From: Pseudolabrys sp035718275
GTDB lineage: Bacteria; Pseudomonadota; Alphaproteobacteria; Rhizobiales; Xanthobacteraceae
Reading direction: 5' to 3'
NCBI GenBank assembly: GCA_035718275.1
Contig: DASTHI010000050.1
Coordinates: 121,181 to 185,180 of the forward strand
DNA: 64,000 nt
Shown: piece after piece, positions 52,231 through 60,231 of the stretch
Layout of the letters: each line of letters starts with the position of its first letter
How positions within the stretch are numbered: the stretch's first letter is position 1
Position numbers and translations under genes: made by a program
Notes under the pieces: generated by a model
The model's database searches: none
What the model was told of the DNA's origin: nothing
What the model saw: the letters and a program-made list of their open reading frames with translations, nothing else

Positions 52231-52949
52231 TGAACAGAACTCTCAAGGCGCTCTCTGCGCTGCTGACCTATCCCACAGCTGACCTGCAAGGTGCCGCGGG
52301 GGAGATCGGCGCTGTGCTTAATGCCGACAGGCTTATTCCGCCGCGGGTGCGCGGCGATCTGCGGACGCTGGTGGACGAGTTCGCCACCGGCGATCTCTAC
52401 GATTTGCAGGAACGGTACGTGCTGCTGTTCGACCGCACCCGTTCGCTGTCGCTGCATCTGTTCGAGCATGTGCACGGTGAAAGCCGCGATCGCGGGCAGG
52501 CGATGATCGATCTCAAGTCGCAATATGAGCAGTCGGGCCTGTTCATAAGCGCCGGCGAACTGCCGGATTTTCTGCCGCTGTTCCTTGAATATCTCGCGAT
52601 GCGGCCCTTGAAGGAAGCTTGCGGGGCATTGTCTCAGCCCGCTCATATCTTCGCGGCGCTCGCCGAGCGCCTGCGCAAGCGCCGGTCGTCCTATGAAGCC
52701 GTCTTCCGCGCTTTGATCGCGCTCTCGGCCGCCAAGCCGAAGGACGACGAAGTCGCAGCCTTGCTTCAGGAGCCCGATACCGACGCGACCGATCTGGCCG
52801 CGCTCGATGCTGCCTGGGAGGACGAGCCGGTGAATTTCGGTCCGGGAACGGGGGATGGCTGCAAGGACAGTCTCATTGCCCGCGTGCGAGGCGCATTGCG
52901 TCCGGCCACGGATGCCCCCGTTCCCTCTCGCCCCATTCCGCGTTCGTGA
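52230..52949 (+). CDS. narJ: Nitrate reductase chaperone NarJ
   Basis: NarJ binds apo-NarG and helps insert molybdenum cofactor before membrane attachment. The 239-residue all-helical protein fits the NarJ/TorD family with LLTYPTADL, YVLLFDRTRSLSLHLFEHVH, and LPDFLPLFLEYLA. Its ATG overlaps the narH stop, so they are translationally coupled. It ends 10 bases before narI. Confidence 0.94.
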   Translation: MNRTLKALSALLTYPTADLQGAAGEIGAVLNADRLIPPRVRGDLRTLVDEFATGDLYDLQERYVLLFDRTRSLSLHLFEHVHGESRDRGQAMIDLKSQYEQSGLFISAGELPDFLPLFLEYLAMRPLKEACGALSQPAHIFAALAERLRKRRSSYEAVFRALIALSAAKPKDDEVAALLQEPDTDATDLAALDAAWEDEPVNFGPGTGDGCKDSLIARVRGALRPATDAPVPSRPIPRS

Positions 52950-52959
52950 GGAGTCCTCA

Positions 52960-53688
52960 ATGCGCGAACTGATCAACTACGCGGTCTTCGGCTGGTATCC
53001 CTACCTGTGTCTGACCGTCTTCCTGCTTGGTAGCTGGCTTCGCTTCGATCGCGAGCAGTACAGCTGGCGCAGCGGATCAAGCCAGCTCTTGCGGCGCCGG
53101 CAGCTGATGTGGGGTTCCAACCTCTTTCATGTGGGCATCCTCGTGATCTTCTTCGGCCATTTCGTCGGGCTGTTGACGCCGATCTGGATTTTCGATGCGC
53201 TCGGCATCTCGCACACGTTCAAGCAGTGGATGGCGATCGTCATCGGCGGCGTGGCGGGCGTGTTCTGTTTTGTCGGCATCACGCTTCTGGTTCACCGGCG
53301 CCTGTTTGACCCGCGCATTCGCACGACCTCGTCCTTTGGCGATATCGCCGTCCTTCTCATGCTATACGCGCAGCTCATTCTGGGGCTCGCGACCATTGGT
53401 GTATCGCTCAACCACCTTGACGGACACGAGATGGTCAAGTTCATGACCTGGGCACAGGGAATTCTCACGCTGCAGCCGGGCGTGGCCGATCTGATCCTCG
53501 ATGCGCACCCGCTGTTCAAGGCGCACCTGGTGCTCGGAATGACAATCTTCCTGGTGTTCCCGTTCACGCGTCTGGTGCATGTCTGGAGCGCGCCGATCTG
53601 GTATCTCGGCCGGAGCGGTTATCAGATTGTTCGCAGCGACGGCCGCCGCGTCCCCGCGCGTCGCACGCGCGCCGTTCCGGCGGAGTAG
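52960..53688 (+). CDS. narI: Respiratory nitrate reductase gamma subunit NarI
   Basis: NarI is the membrane cytochrome b that oxidises quinol. The 242-residue protein has five membrane segments and the heme-ligand histidines in SNLFHVGILVIFFGHFVGL and in FKAHLVLGMTIFLVFPFTR followed by LVHVW. ATG 52960 has GAGGAG upstream. Alternative upstream starts lie inside narJ and are not credible. A PpiC gene follows six bases later. Confidence 0.96.
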   Translation: MRELINYAVFGWYPYLCLTVFLLGSWLRFDREQYSWRSGSSQLLRRRQLMWGSNLFHVGILVIFFGHFVGLLTPIWIFDALGISHTFKQWMAIVIGGVAGVFCFVGITLLVHRRLFDPRIRTTSSFGDIAVLLMLYAQLILGLATIGVSLNHLDGHEMVKFMTWAQGILTLQPGVADLILDAHPLFKAHLVLGMTIFLVFPFTRLVHVWSAPIWYLGRSGYQIVRSDGRRVPARRTRAVPAE

Positions 53689-53694
53689 CGAACC

Positions 53695-54528
53695 ATGTCC
53701 TGCTCGGTTCAGGCGAAGGTCCCAGCCGGCAAGCCGGTGACGGTGAGCGTCAACGGCGTGCCGATCGCGCGCGATGCGATCCAGCGCGAGATGCAACATC
53801 ATCCCGCGGAAAAGCCCATAGCGGCGTGGCAGCAGGCCGCGCAGGCGCTGGTGATCCGGGAGCTGCTGCTGCAGCGAGCAGCAGAACTTGATCTGAATCC
53901 GGAGCCGATCAGCGATCCATCGGGAAGGCGCGAGACCGACGAAGAGGCTCGCATCCGGGCGTTGCTCGATCGCGAAATTCAGGTCCCGGAACCGGATGAG
54001 GAGACATGCCGGCGGTACTATACGCAGAACCTCAAGCGCTTTTCGTCATCAGATATCTACGAGGCCGCGCATATCCTGTTCGCGGCGCCGCGTGATGACA
54101 AGGATGCCTTTGCGCAGGCGCGCTCCGATGCCATCGCCGTCCTCGCCAAGCTCAAGCAATCGCCGGAGACCTTTTCCGCGCTCGCGCGCGCCTATTCGCG
54201 ATGCCCCTCGGCGGAGCAGGACGGGAATCTTGGCCAGATCACGAAAGGGCAGACAACGGCAGAATTCGAGCGCGCGCTGTTCGCGCTTGCTCCCGGCGAG
54301 CTCTGCGCCGAGCCGGTCGAGACCCGCTACGGTTTTCACATCATCCGGCTCGAGCGGAAGATCGATGGACGTGTTCTGCCCTACGAGTTGGTCGCGCGGC
54401 GCATAGCCGATTATCTGCGCGAGAACGTGCGCAGGCGCGCAGGCGCGCAATATGTCGCGAGGCTGGCCTCGGCCGCGCGTATCGAAGGGATCGAGCTTGC
54501 GAGCGCCGAGGCGCTGCGCGTCCACTGA
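53695..54528 (+). CDS. PpiC-type peptidyl-prolyl isomerase (parvulin/NifM-like) of the nar operon
   Basis: The 277-residue protein has an N-terminal SurA/NifM-like helical part and a parvulin domain (about residues 115-225): AAHILFAAPRDDKDAFAQAR, FSALARAYSRCPSAEQDGNLGQI, and ETRYGFHIIRLE. No signal peptide is visible, so it is probably cytoplasmic and may help NarG or NarH fold, similar to the way NifM helps nitrogenase. Such genes follow narGHJI in several proteobacteria. CGGAG precedes the ATG, six bases after narI. Confidence 0.88.
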   Translation: MSCSVQAKVPAGKPVTVSVNGVPIARDAIQREMQHHPAEKPIAAWQQAAQALVIRELLLQRAAELDLNPEPISDPSGRRETDEEARIRALLDREIQVPEPDEETCRRYYTQNLKRFSSSDIYEAAHILFAAPRDDKDAFAQARSDAIAVLAKLKQSPETFSALARAYSRCPSAEQDGNLGQITKGQTTAEFERALFALAPGELCAEPVETRYGFHIIRLERKIDGRVLPYELVARRIADYLRENVRRRAGAQYVARLASAARIEGIELASAEALRVH

Positions 54529-54539
54529 GGTTTTCGATC

Positions 54540-54815
54540 ATGTTGCTCGGCGATCTTCTGGGTGGGCTGACGGATGACGGCGAGGCGGCCGAAGTCATTC
54601 TCCATGCCGGAGATCTGGGCCTGCTCGCGACGATGCGCCGGCAGGCGGATGCGGAGGGTCTTGGTCTTGCGGATTATACCAGGGCGGTCGTGCAGCGTTA
54701 TGCCGCGGGTGCTTCCGACGAGGAGTGGATCACGATGATGGGGCAGATCGGCCGTGCCGCGGATCCCGGCCGGGTCTGGCTCAAGCGGGCGCTTGAAAAA
54801 GCTGCTTGCAGCTGA
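54540..54815 (+). CDS. Small protein at the end of the nar operon, function unknown
   Basis: The 91-residue product has no family I recognise. It looks mostly helical and mildly acidic (MLLGDLLGGLTDDGEAAE, LLATMRRQADAEGLGLADY, WITMMGQIGRAADPGRVWLK) with a single Cys near the end and no export signal. It begins 11 bases after ppiC, on the same strand, and its codon use resembles the nar genes. A role as an accessory or stability factor for nitrate reductase is an inference from position. Confidence 0.65.
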   Translation: MLLGDLLGGLTDDGEAAEVILHAGDLGLLATMRRQADAEGLGLADYTRAVVQRYAAGASDEEWITMMGQIGRAADPGRVWLKRALEKAACS

Positions 54816-55016
54816 ATGCTTTGCAAAAGGTAGGTCGCCGCGCCGAGGTCCTGGCGGTCACCGCGAATGCCATGCTCAAATCCGTGGCGCGCCGGCCACA
54901 CTCATTCAGGCACTGCTCCCAGATCCGCGAGCCCCGGCACGCTGACTTGATGCTTAGTCTTTGCACTAAATCCAGCAGTTGAATTATTGTACGGTCAGAT
55001 TCGGCAGCGTACGGGC

Positions 55017-55418
55017 ATGACCATGCGTCTGATCGTTGTGACTGCTTCGCTTGCGCTCTTCATTTTAGCCCAGACGCTGGCTATTGCGGCACCGGCGAAG
55101 AAGAAGCCTTTCAGTCTGCAGGCAAGGACTGCTGCTTGCAAAACCGATTGCAGCGCGGGCCATCTGCACGGAACCTACCGGCCCTACGGCTCATCCGACC
55201 CGAATCTCATTTCCGCTGAGGGCCGCAAGCTGTATGCGGAATGCGTTCGACTATGCCTTGATCCATTGCCAACCATTTACGTGCAGAAGCCTATCATCGA
55301 AAGTGGCGGCTCATGGTTTGGCATGAGGAAAGCTGATTGCCTCGGATGCCATGCCGCAGGTGAGCCCAAAAGAAATTGGCCCGGCATAAACACGCTTCCG
55401 GAAAACCTCAAACGATAG
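55017..55418 (+). CDS. Secreted cysteine-rich protein with a CxxCH motif
   Basis: The 133-residue product has a signal peptide (MTMRLIVVTASLALFILAQTL) and a mature part with six cysteines: ACKTDC, AECVRLC, and a C-terminal CLGCH. CLGCH fits covalent heme binding, although it lies only about 20 residues from the end, without room for a standard cytochrome c fold after it. The other cysteines could make disulfides. I recognise no family. It lies 201 bases after the nar operon on the same strand and could be separately expressed. Start codons at 55017 and 55023 are both possible. Confidence 0.6.
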   Translation: MTMRLIVVTASLALFILAQTLAIAAPAKKKPFSLQARTAACKTDCSAGHLHGTYRPYGSSDPNLISAEGRKLYAECVRLCLDPLPTIYVQKPIIESGGSWFGMRKADCLGCHAAGEPKRNWPGINTLPENLKR

Positions 55419-55790
55419 CCATACGAGACTCGTAATGGCCGCACTCGTTTCGGCCGTTCACGCAGCCACTCGCCCTTCAAGTCGTGGCGACCGATGATGA
55501 GCGGCTTATTAGTCGCGGCGTGCTAACGCGCGGTGCCAACCGGGGAGGGTGGGTTAAGGCCCATTATGCGTCTCTTCGTTACTGGCTGGCCTAAGAGGTT
55601 CGAACTCAGCGGTGCGGGGCCAGAAGCAAAATGCTGCAAATGCGGCCGCTTGACGTCAGTGTGATCGGATTATCACAGCTTCTGAATTTCCCTGTTATTC
55701 CCCCGGTTTCGGCTTGGTAGGTACTTCTGCTCGGGCACGCAATCATATTATTGTAAATTAATATAATAATTGGCCGCTTTGGAGGTTGTG
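55419..55790. other. Intergenic region with inverted repeat and AT-rich promoter-like segment
   Basis: These 372 bases contain no convincing gene. A perfect inverted repeat lies at 55660-55677, and a strongly AT-rich patch at about 55741-55770 (ATTGTAAATTAATATAATAA) just before the outer membrane protein gene is the likely promoter region. The left part, 55419-55650, shows nothing I can name. Confidence 0.5.
55660..55677. promoter_or_regulatory. Perfect 18-base inverted repeat upstream of the outer-membrane protein gene
   Basis: TGTGAT-CGGATT-ATCACA has perfect 6-base arms. The arms resemble CRP half-sites but the spacing is two bases longer than in the E. coli consensus, and FNR spacing does not fit either. 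It lies 114 bases before the start at 55791, a possible operator position. Confidence 0.5.
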
Positions 55791-56558
55791 ATGCACCGTC
55801 TTGGAATTGCGATCGTTTCTGCCCTTTCAATTGCGGCGTTTGCGCAGAGCGCATCGGCCGCCGACCTGCCACGGAAGGCACCGGCGGTTGCACCGATGCC
55901 GATGGCGCCGGCTTTCACCTGGACCGGCTTCTACGTCGGTCTTCATGCAGGCTGGGGTTTTACGAGCTCATCGGATGCGACAGTGTCCGACAATTTCTTG
56001 CTGTTCGATCCGGTATCGCTGGATCAGGGCGGTAACGGCGTCGTCGGCGGTCTCCAGCTTGGCTACAACTGGCAGTTTGCTCCCAACTGGCTGATCGGTA
56101 TCGAAGGCGATTTTTCCGGCACCGGCATCCGCGAGACCGCGACTGCTCCGGTCACGTTCGGGGGCGCTCCGGCTGGACCGGGATTTAACCACATCGCCGA
56201 GCGCGACGTCCGATGGCTGGCCACGTTGCGAGCCCGGCTCGGCTTCACAAGCGGGCCCTGGCTGCTCTATGTCACCGGTGGCGGCGCATGGGGCGGAATC
56301 GACTACACGGCCGGTCCCAATTATGCCGGTCTATATAATGCGGTCACGTTTGATGACACTGCATCAGGATGGACCGTCGGCGGCGGATTTGAATACGCCT
56401 TCAACAACAACTGGACGGCGCGGCTCGAGTATCTCTACATCGACCTCGATGACGTGACATTCCATAATGCTGTCGTTCCCGTCCCTGCGTTCTCGGCCAC
56501 CACGACCTGGGAAAACAGGTTCAACGTGGTTCGCGTGGGCGTGAACTACAAGTTCTGA
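55791..56558 (+). CDS. Outer-membrane beta-barrel protein (Omp25/Omp31-like)
   Basis: The 255-residue protein has a Sec signal peptide ending SASAADLPRKAP, typical of rhizobial and Brucella Omp25/Omp31 proteins. An eight-stranded barrel pattern follows (WTGFYVGLHAGWGF, GGLQLGYNWQFAPNWLIGIEGD, GGGFEYAFNNNWTARLEYLYID) and ends in an aromatic residue (VRVGVNYKF), the signal for BAM insertion. GGAGG precedes the ATG by five bases. A Rho-independent terminator follows. It is likely a structural outer-membrane protein. Confidence 0.93.
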   Translation: MHRLGIAIVSALSIAAFAQSASAADLPRKAPAVAPMPMAPAFTWTGFYVGLHAGWGFTSSSDATVSDNFLLFDPVSLDQGGNGVVGGLQLGYNWQFAPNWLIGIEGDFSGTGIRETATAPVTFGGAPAGPGFNHIAERDVRWLATLRARLGFTSGPWLLYVTGGGAWGGIDYTAGPNYAGLYNAVTFDDTASGWTVGGGFEYAFNNNWTARLEYLYIDLDDVTFHNAVVPVPAFSATTTWENRFNVVRVGVNYKF

Positions 56559-56592
56559 GCTGCATTCGAAAGCTTCAAAGCGACAGCAACGC

Positions 56593-56627
56593 AGACCCCG
56601 AGGCATTGTCTCGGGGTCTTCTCTTTC
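56593..56627 (+). terminator. Rho-independent terminator after the outer-membrane protein gene
   Basis: GACCCCGAG (56594-56602) pairs perfectly with CTCGGGGTC (56610-56618) around a seven-base loop. The T-rich run TTCTCTTTCT follows. Confidence 0.85.
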
Positions 56628-56652
56628 TCGCGAGTTCGATCAGGCGACGTAC

Positions 56653-56728
56653 TGGCGCGCCCTAGGGGATTCGAACCCCTGTTACCGCCGTGAAAGGGCG
56701 GTGTCCTAGGCCTCTAGACGAAGGGCGC
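56653..56728 (-). tRNA. tRNA-Glu (anticodon TTC)
   Basis: On the minus strand the acceptor arms GCGCCCT and AGGGCGC pair, followed by discriminator G and encoded CCA. The anticodon loop CTTTCAC gives TTC, and the T arm contains GGTTCGAATCC. It reads GAA and GAG codons. No gene-sized insertion is seen next to it. Confidence 0.97.
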
Positions 56729-56824
56729 ACGCCGCGCGAGGGCACGACTAATATAGTGACCCGCGCGGCAGATTGGGTTTCGGGGGTATAAAGACGTTCG
56801 CCGCCAGCGGCAAGCAAATGCGGC

Positions 56825-57280
56825 CTACCATTTTCCCGTATTGGCCATCGACTTCCACGGTTCCTGCGGCGGCTTGGGCGATCCTTTCTGCAGCAATTCG
56901 ATCGAGTGCTTGTCGGGTGAGCGCACGAAAGCCATCACTCCATCGCGAGGCGGCCGGTTGATGGTGACGCCGCCCTTCATGAGCCGCTCGCAGGTTTCGT
57001 AGATGTCGTCGACCTCATAGGCCAGGTGTCCGAAAAAACGCGCTTCGCCGTAATCTTCCGTATCCCAATTGTAGGTGAGCTCGACCTCCGGGCCCGGCCG
57101 GCCCGCTTTCCTGCTCTCTTCGACGAGTGTCTCGTCGCCGGGCGCGGCCAGAAATACCAGCGTGTAGCGGTTCTTCTCGTCCACGCGGCGCCGGGTTTCT
57201 TTCAGGCCAAGTTTGTTGCAGTAGAAATCGAGCGCGGCGTCGAGATCGCGGACGCGAAGCATGGTGTGCAGGTAACGCAT
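56825..57280 (-). CDS. gloA: Lactoylglutathione lyase (glyoxalase I)
   Basis: The 151-residue protein isomerises the methylglyoxal-glutathione adduct to S-lactoylglutathione. It shows the two-module fold with the four metal ligands in their expected places: His5 in RYLHTMLRV, Glu in EVELTYNWD, His in FGHLAYEVDD, and Glu in SIELLQKG. LDAALDFYCNKLGL is the usual N-terminal helix. It is divergent from the sirtuin gene, with starts 57 bases apart. Confidence 0.95.
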   Translation of the reverse strand: MRYLHTMLRVRDLDAALDFYCNKLGLKETRRRVDEKNRYTLVFLAAPGDETLVEESRKAGRPGPEVELTYNWDTEDYGEARFFGHLAYEVDDIYETCERLMKGGVTINRPPRDGVMAFVRSPDKHSIELLQKGSPKPPQEPWKSMANTGKW

Positions 57281-57337
57281 AGGCTAAGACCTCGCTGGCT
57301 AACGAAATGGCAAACCTACCATATAGACCATATAGAA

Positions 57338-58099
57338 ATGATCGCTTCCGATCTTGCGACTGCGACGGTCCGGCTCGGCGAATTGATCGCGGGAGCGCGT
57401 GTCGTTGTTCCATTTACCGGCGCAGGCATTTCCACCGAATGCGGTATTCCGGATTTCCGCTCGCCCGGCGGCCTTTGGACAGTGAACCGGCCGATCTTTT
57501 TCGATGAATTTGTCGCAAGCCGCGAGATGCGTGATGAATCCTGGCGCAGGCGCTTCGTCCTGGAGAGCAAATTCGGTGCTGCAAAGCCTGGCCGAGGGCA
57601 CCGCGCCCTGGCGAGCCTTTACCGCGCAGGCAAGGTGCAGGCAGTCATCACGCAGAACATCGACAATTTGCACCAGCAGTCCGGAATTGCCGCAGCAGAT
57701 GTCGTCGAGCTGCACGGCAACACAACCTATGCCATCTGCCTCGACTGCGCCAAACGTTACGAACTGCCTTGGGTCCGCGAGCAGTTCGAGTCACTTGGCG
57801 GGCATGCGCCCGATTGCGCCTGCGGAGGGTACATCAAAACCGCGACCATCTCATTCGGGCAGGCCATGCCGGCAGATGCCATGCAGCGGGCGGAACATCT
57901 GACAAAGAGTTGCGATCTGTTTATCGCGGTCGGTTCCTCGCTGGTGGTATGGCCGGCTGCGGGGTTTCCGCTCATGGCCAAGCGCAGCGGCGCAGCGCTC
58001 GTCATTGTCAATCGCGAGCCGACAGAATTCGATGATATTGCCGATCTGGTGATCCGAAACGACATCGGAGACGCGCTTGCAGGGTTCATAGCCCACTGA
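57338..58099 (+). CDS. NAD-dependent protein deacetylase (sirtuin, CobB-like)
   Basis: The 253-residue protein has all sirtuin motifs: FTGAGISTECGIPDFRS, ITQNIDNLHQQSG, ELHGN with the catalytic His, and a zinc ribbon of two cysteine pairs (CLDC and CAC). The first Rossmann motif is near residue 27. It removes acetyl or longer acyl groups from protein lysines using NAD+. ATG 57338 has ATAGAAA upstream; the upstream in-frame extension to 57026 overlaps gloA and is not credible. Confidence 0.94.
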   Translation: MIASDLATATVRLGELIAGARVVVPFTGAGISTECGIPDFRSPGGLWTVNRPIFFDEFVASREMRDESWRRRFVLESKFGAAKPGRGHRALASLYRAGKVQAVITQNIDNLHQQSGIAAADVVELHGNTTYAICLDCAKRYELPWVREQFESLGGHAPDCACGGYIKTATISFGQAMPADAMQRAEHLTKSCDLFIAVGSSLVVWPAAGFPLMAKRSGAALVIVNREPTEFDDIADLVIRNDIGDALAGFIAH

Positions 58100-58232
58100 T
58101 TCGCGTGCGTTGCGCTGTGTATAGAGCTGTGTGCAAGCCCATTTTGCGCTTTTCGGAACCGGACCGGGTGTTATCTTCGATTACGCAAAGATTCGTTGCA
58201 GCGCTCATCAAGGGGCGCCGGAAAGCGGCATC

Positions 58233-58835
58233 GTGGCGTCGGACGGGATCGAATCGAACATGTCTGGGACCAACCTCCGACCCGGCACGGTCAGAGAGAT
58301 CGTCGACGATACGGCGACCAATCTCATCGAGCTGACCGGCGTCATCAAGTGGTTCGATGTGTCGAAGGGTTTTGGATTTATCGTCCCTGACAATGGAATG
58401 CCCGACATCCTTCTGCACGTGACCTGTCTCCGCCGCGACGGGTATCAGACAGCCTATGAAGGCGCGCGGGTGATCTGTGAAGTTCTGGAGCGTCCAAAGG
58501 GGCTGCAGGCGTTCCGTATTGTCTCCATGGATGAGTCCACCGCAGTTCATCCAGCGCAGATGCCGCCGCCGCGCACGCATGTGACGGTGACGCCGACGAG
58601 CGGACTCGAGCGTGCGCAGGTCAAATGGTTCAACCGGCTTCGGGGATTCGGCTTCCTGACCCGCGGCGAGGGAACGCCGGATATTTTCGTGCACATGGAG
58701 ACGCTGCGGCGCTACGGGTTCGCCGAACTGCGGCCCGGCCAGACCGTGCTGGTCCGCTTCGGCCCGGGGCCGAAGGGGCTCATGGCTGCCGAGGTGCGCC
58801 CCGACGGCGGCTCGCTCGGCCCCGCCTCGCACTAG
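58233..58835 (+). CDS. Two-domain cold-shock protein
   Basis: The product (about 200 residues) holds two cold-shock domains: TGVIKWFDVSKGFGFIVPD with ILLHVTCLRRDG, and AQVKWFNRLRGFGFLTRGEG with IFVHMETLRRYG. The paired RNP1 and RNP2 motifs bind single-stranded RNA/DNA. Double-CSD proteins of this length are characteristic of alphaproteobacteria. Start candidates are GTG 58233 with GGAAAG upstream and ATG 58260; the frame is open to 58131. The DUF192 gene follows 212 bases later, an arrangement common in rhizobia. Confidence 0.9.
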   Translation: MASDGIESNMSGTNLRPGTVREIVDDTATNLIELTGVIKWFDVSKGFGFIVPDNGMPDILLHVTCLRRDGYQTAYEGARVICEVLERPKGLQAFRIVSMDESTAVHPAQMPPPRTHVTVTPTSGLERAQVKWFNRLRGFGFLTRGEGTPDIFVHMETLRRYGFAELRPGQTVLVRFGPGPKGLMAAEVRPDGGSLGPASH

Positions 58836-58841
58836 CGCTGA

Positions 58842-58862
58842 ATTTCTGAAATTTCTGAAATT
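58842..58862. repeat. Short tandem repeat after the cold-shock gene
   Basis: The nine-mer ATTTCTGAA occurs twice in direct tandem with a partial third unit directly after the cold-shock gene stop. It is too short to assign a role. Confidence 0.6.
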
Positions 58863-59047
58863 GACGCCGTCATGGCTGGACTTGCTCCGGCCATCGACGT
58901 CTTCGAAGCTGGATACTCGTTAAAGAGGCGGATGTTCGCAACAATCGCGGACATGACGAATTCCATTTGAAACGGGCTGCAGGAGCGGTTTAGCGGCTGT
59001 CATTTTTCCGGTTGCGGGTGCGGTTCAGGGCGCGTAAACGCCAGCGC

Positions 59048-59500
59048 ATGCGTCGCTTGGGCTTGCTGACCATTGCCATTGTCGTCGGACTGTTTGCCGG
59101 AACCGATGTAGGCCGCGCCGCCGGAGAGCACACTCTGGAAATTGCCACAAAGACCGGCGTTCATGTCTTCGCGGTGGAAGTTGCGGACAACGAAGCCGAG
59201 CGCGCAAAGGGACTCATGTACCGCCGGGAGCTGCCGCAAGGGCGCGGAATGCTTTTCGACTTCCATCGCGACCAGGACGTGAGCTTCTGGATGCAGAACA
59301 CCTATATCCCGCTCGACATGATCTTCATTCGCGGCGACGGAAGGATTCTTCGCATCGAGGAAAATACGCAGCCGCTCTCGACGCGGCTGATCCCCTCCGG
59401 GGGCCCCGTGCGGGCAGTGCTGGAAGTGATCGGCGGCACAGCGCGCAAGCTCGGCATCGCGCCGGGGGACCAGGTCTCATCGCCGATTTTCAAGCGCTAA
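59048..59500 (+). CDS. Secreted DUF192-family protein
   Basis: The 150-residue protein has an N-terminal signal peptide (MRRLGLLTIAIVVGLFAGT) and the DUF192 hallmarks ERAKGLMYRRELPQGRGMLF, VSFWMQNTYIPLDMIFI, RTQPLSTRLIPSGGP-like ENTQPLSTRLIPSGGP, and VLEVIGGTARKLGIAPGD. The biochemical role of the family is unknown. ATG 59048 is chosen over 59012 because it starts the signal peptide. A hairpin with a T-run at 59532 follows. Confidence 0.9.
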   Translation: MRRLGLLTIAIVVGLFAGTDVGRAAGEHTLEIATKTGVHVFAVEVADNEAERAKGLMYRRELPQGRGMLFDFHRDQDVSFWMQNTYIPLDMIFIRGDGRILRIEENTQPLSTRLIPSGGPVRAVLEVIGGTARKLGIAPGDQVSSPIFKR

Positions 59501-59531
59501 GGGCGGACGCCAGGGCCTCGAGACATGTAAT

Positions 59532-59556
59532 CACGCGAAATCGCGTGCCTTGTTTT
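59532..59556 (+). terminator. Probable Rho-independent terminator after the DUF192 gene
   Basis: CACGCG (59532-59537) pairs with CGCGTG (59542-59547) around AAAT, followed by CCTTGTTTT. The stem is short but GC-rich. Confidence 0.55.
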
Positions 59557-59628
59557 CAGACATTGATGAATGCCGGACGTTTTGCTTTAACAGCGGGCGT
59601 CGCGTCGAAAGGCGCCCAGAAAGAAGTG

Positions 59629-59705
59629 CGGGGCATAGCGCAGTCTGGTAGCGCGTCTGCTTTGGGAGCAGAAGGTCGCAGGTTCAAATCCTGCTGCCCC
59701 GACCA
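59629..59705 (+). tRNA. tRNA-Pro (anticodon TGG)
   Basis: CGGGGCA (59629-59635) pairs with TGCCCCG (59695-59701), then discriminator A and encoded CCA. The anticodon arm CTGCT-TTGGGAG-CAG gives TGG, and the T arm has GGTTCAAATCC. It reads CCA and other CCN codons by wobble. Confidence 0.97.
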
Positions 59706-59979
59706 ATCCGCACAGGGACGGACAGCGAACGACATCCCCTATGGCCATTGCGCTGGTGGTGGTGCGGACGGGTGTACTTTTCAGCAATCTTTTTGGAGGG
59801 CGGATAGATTCTGAAGCACACGCTGTAGCACTGCTGCGATATGGCTCCGGGAGAGCACGTCTGCGCGCGCCAGTGGCGAAGCATCGGTCTCGATCTGAGG
59901 AAGGTGGGGAATAAGTAAGAACGCGTGGCGGGGTTCGCTGGATGGAGCCAACGCTCCGTTCATTCGCCGAAGAACGACG

Positions 59980-60231
59980 TCAATCCCGTGCTCGTTCAAT
60001 AATCCTCATTGTTTTGGGATCGATTTTGACATCGAACTCCGTCCCATTCTGAATTTGCGCGTCGTCGACTTCCCAAACGTGATCCAACTCGATTTTGCCC
60101 CAACGGACGAACCCTTCAGATCGAAGAGTTTGTTCGATTTGCGCGCGTTCTTCCGGGGTAGGTAACCGGTCGGCGAACGCGAGACTTATTGATACGACTA
60201 GCGATACGAGTGTCGGAACGAGTAATCTCAT
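59980..60231 (-). CDS. Small secreted protein, PepSY-like
   Basis: The 83-residue product begins with a signal peptide (MRLLVPTLVSLVVSISLAFA), and the mature part (about 63 residues) runs PTPEERAQIEQTLRSEG, GKIELDHVWEVDDAQ, EFDVKIDPKTMRIIERARD. The helix-strand-strand layout resembles half of a PepSY domain. A strong GAGGAGGTTGAA ribosome-binding site lies just before the ATG, which supports a real gene. Function is unknown. Confidence 0.75.
   Translation of the reverse strand: MRLLVPTLVSLVVSISLAFADRLPTPEERAQIEQTLRSEGFVRWGKIELDHVWEVDDAQIQNGTEFDVKIDPKTMRIIERARD

Noticed and set aside
55600..55620. tRNA-like string AGGTTCGAACTC
   Set aside because: It resembles a T-loop but there is no acceptor stem, anticodon arm or CCA around it.
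55660..55677. Reading the inverted repeat as a standard CRP or FNR site
   Set aside because: The arm spacing is two bases longer than CRP and does not fit FNR, so only a generic operator is proposed.
59781..59999. 72-codon minus-strand frame after the PepSY-like gene
   Set aside because: It overlaps the end of the PepSY-like gene and has no recognisable features.
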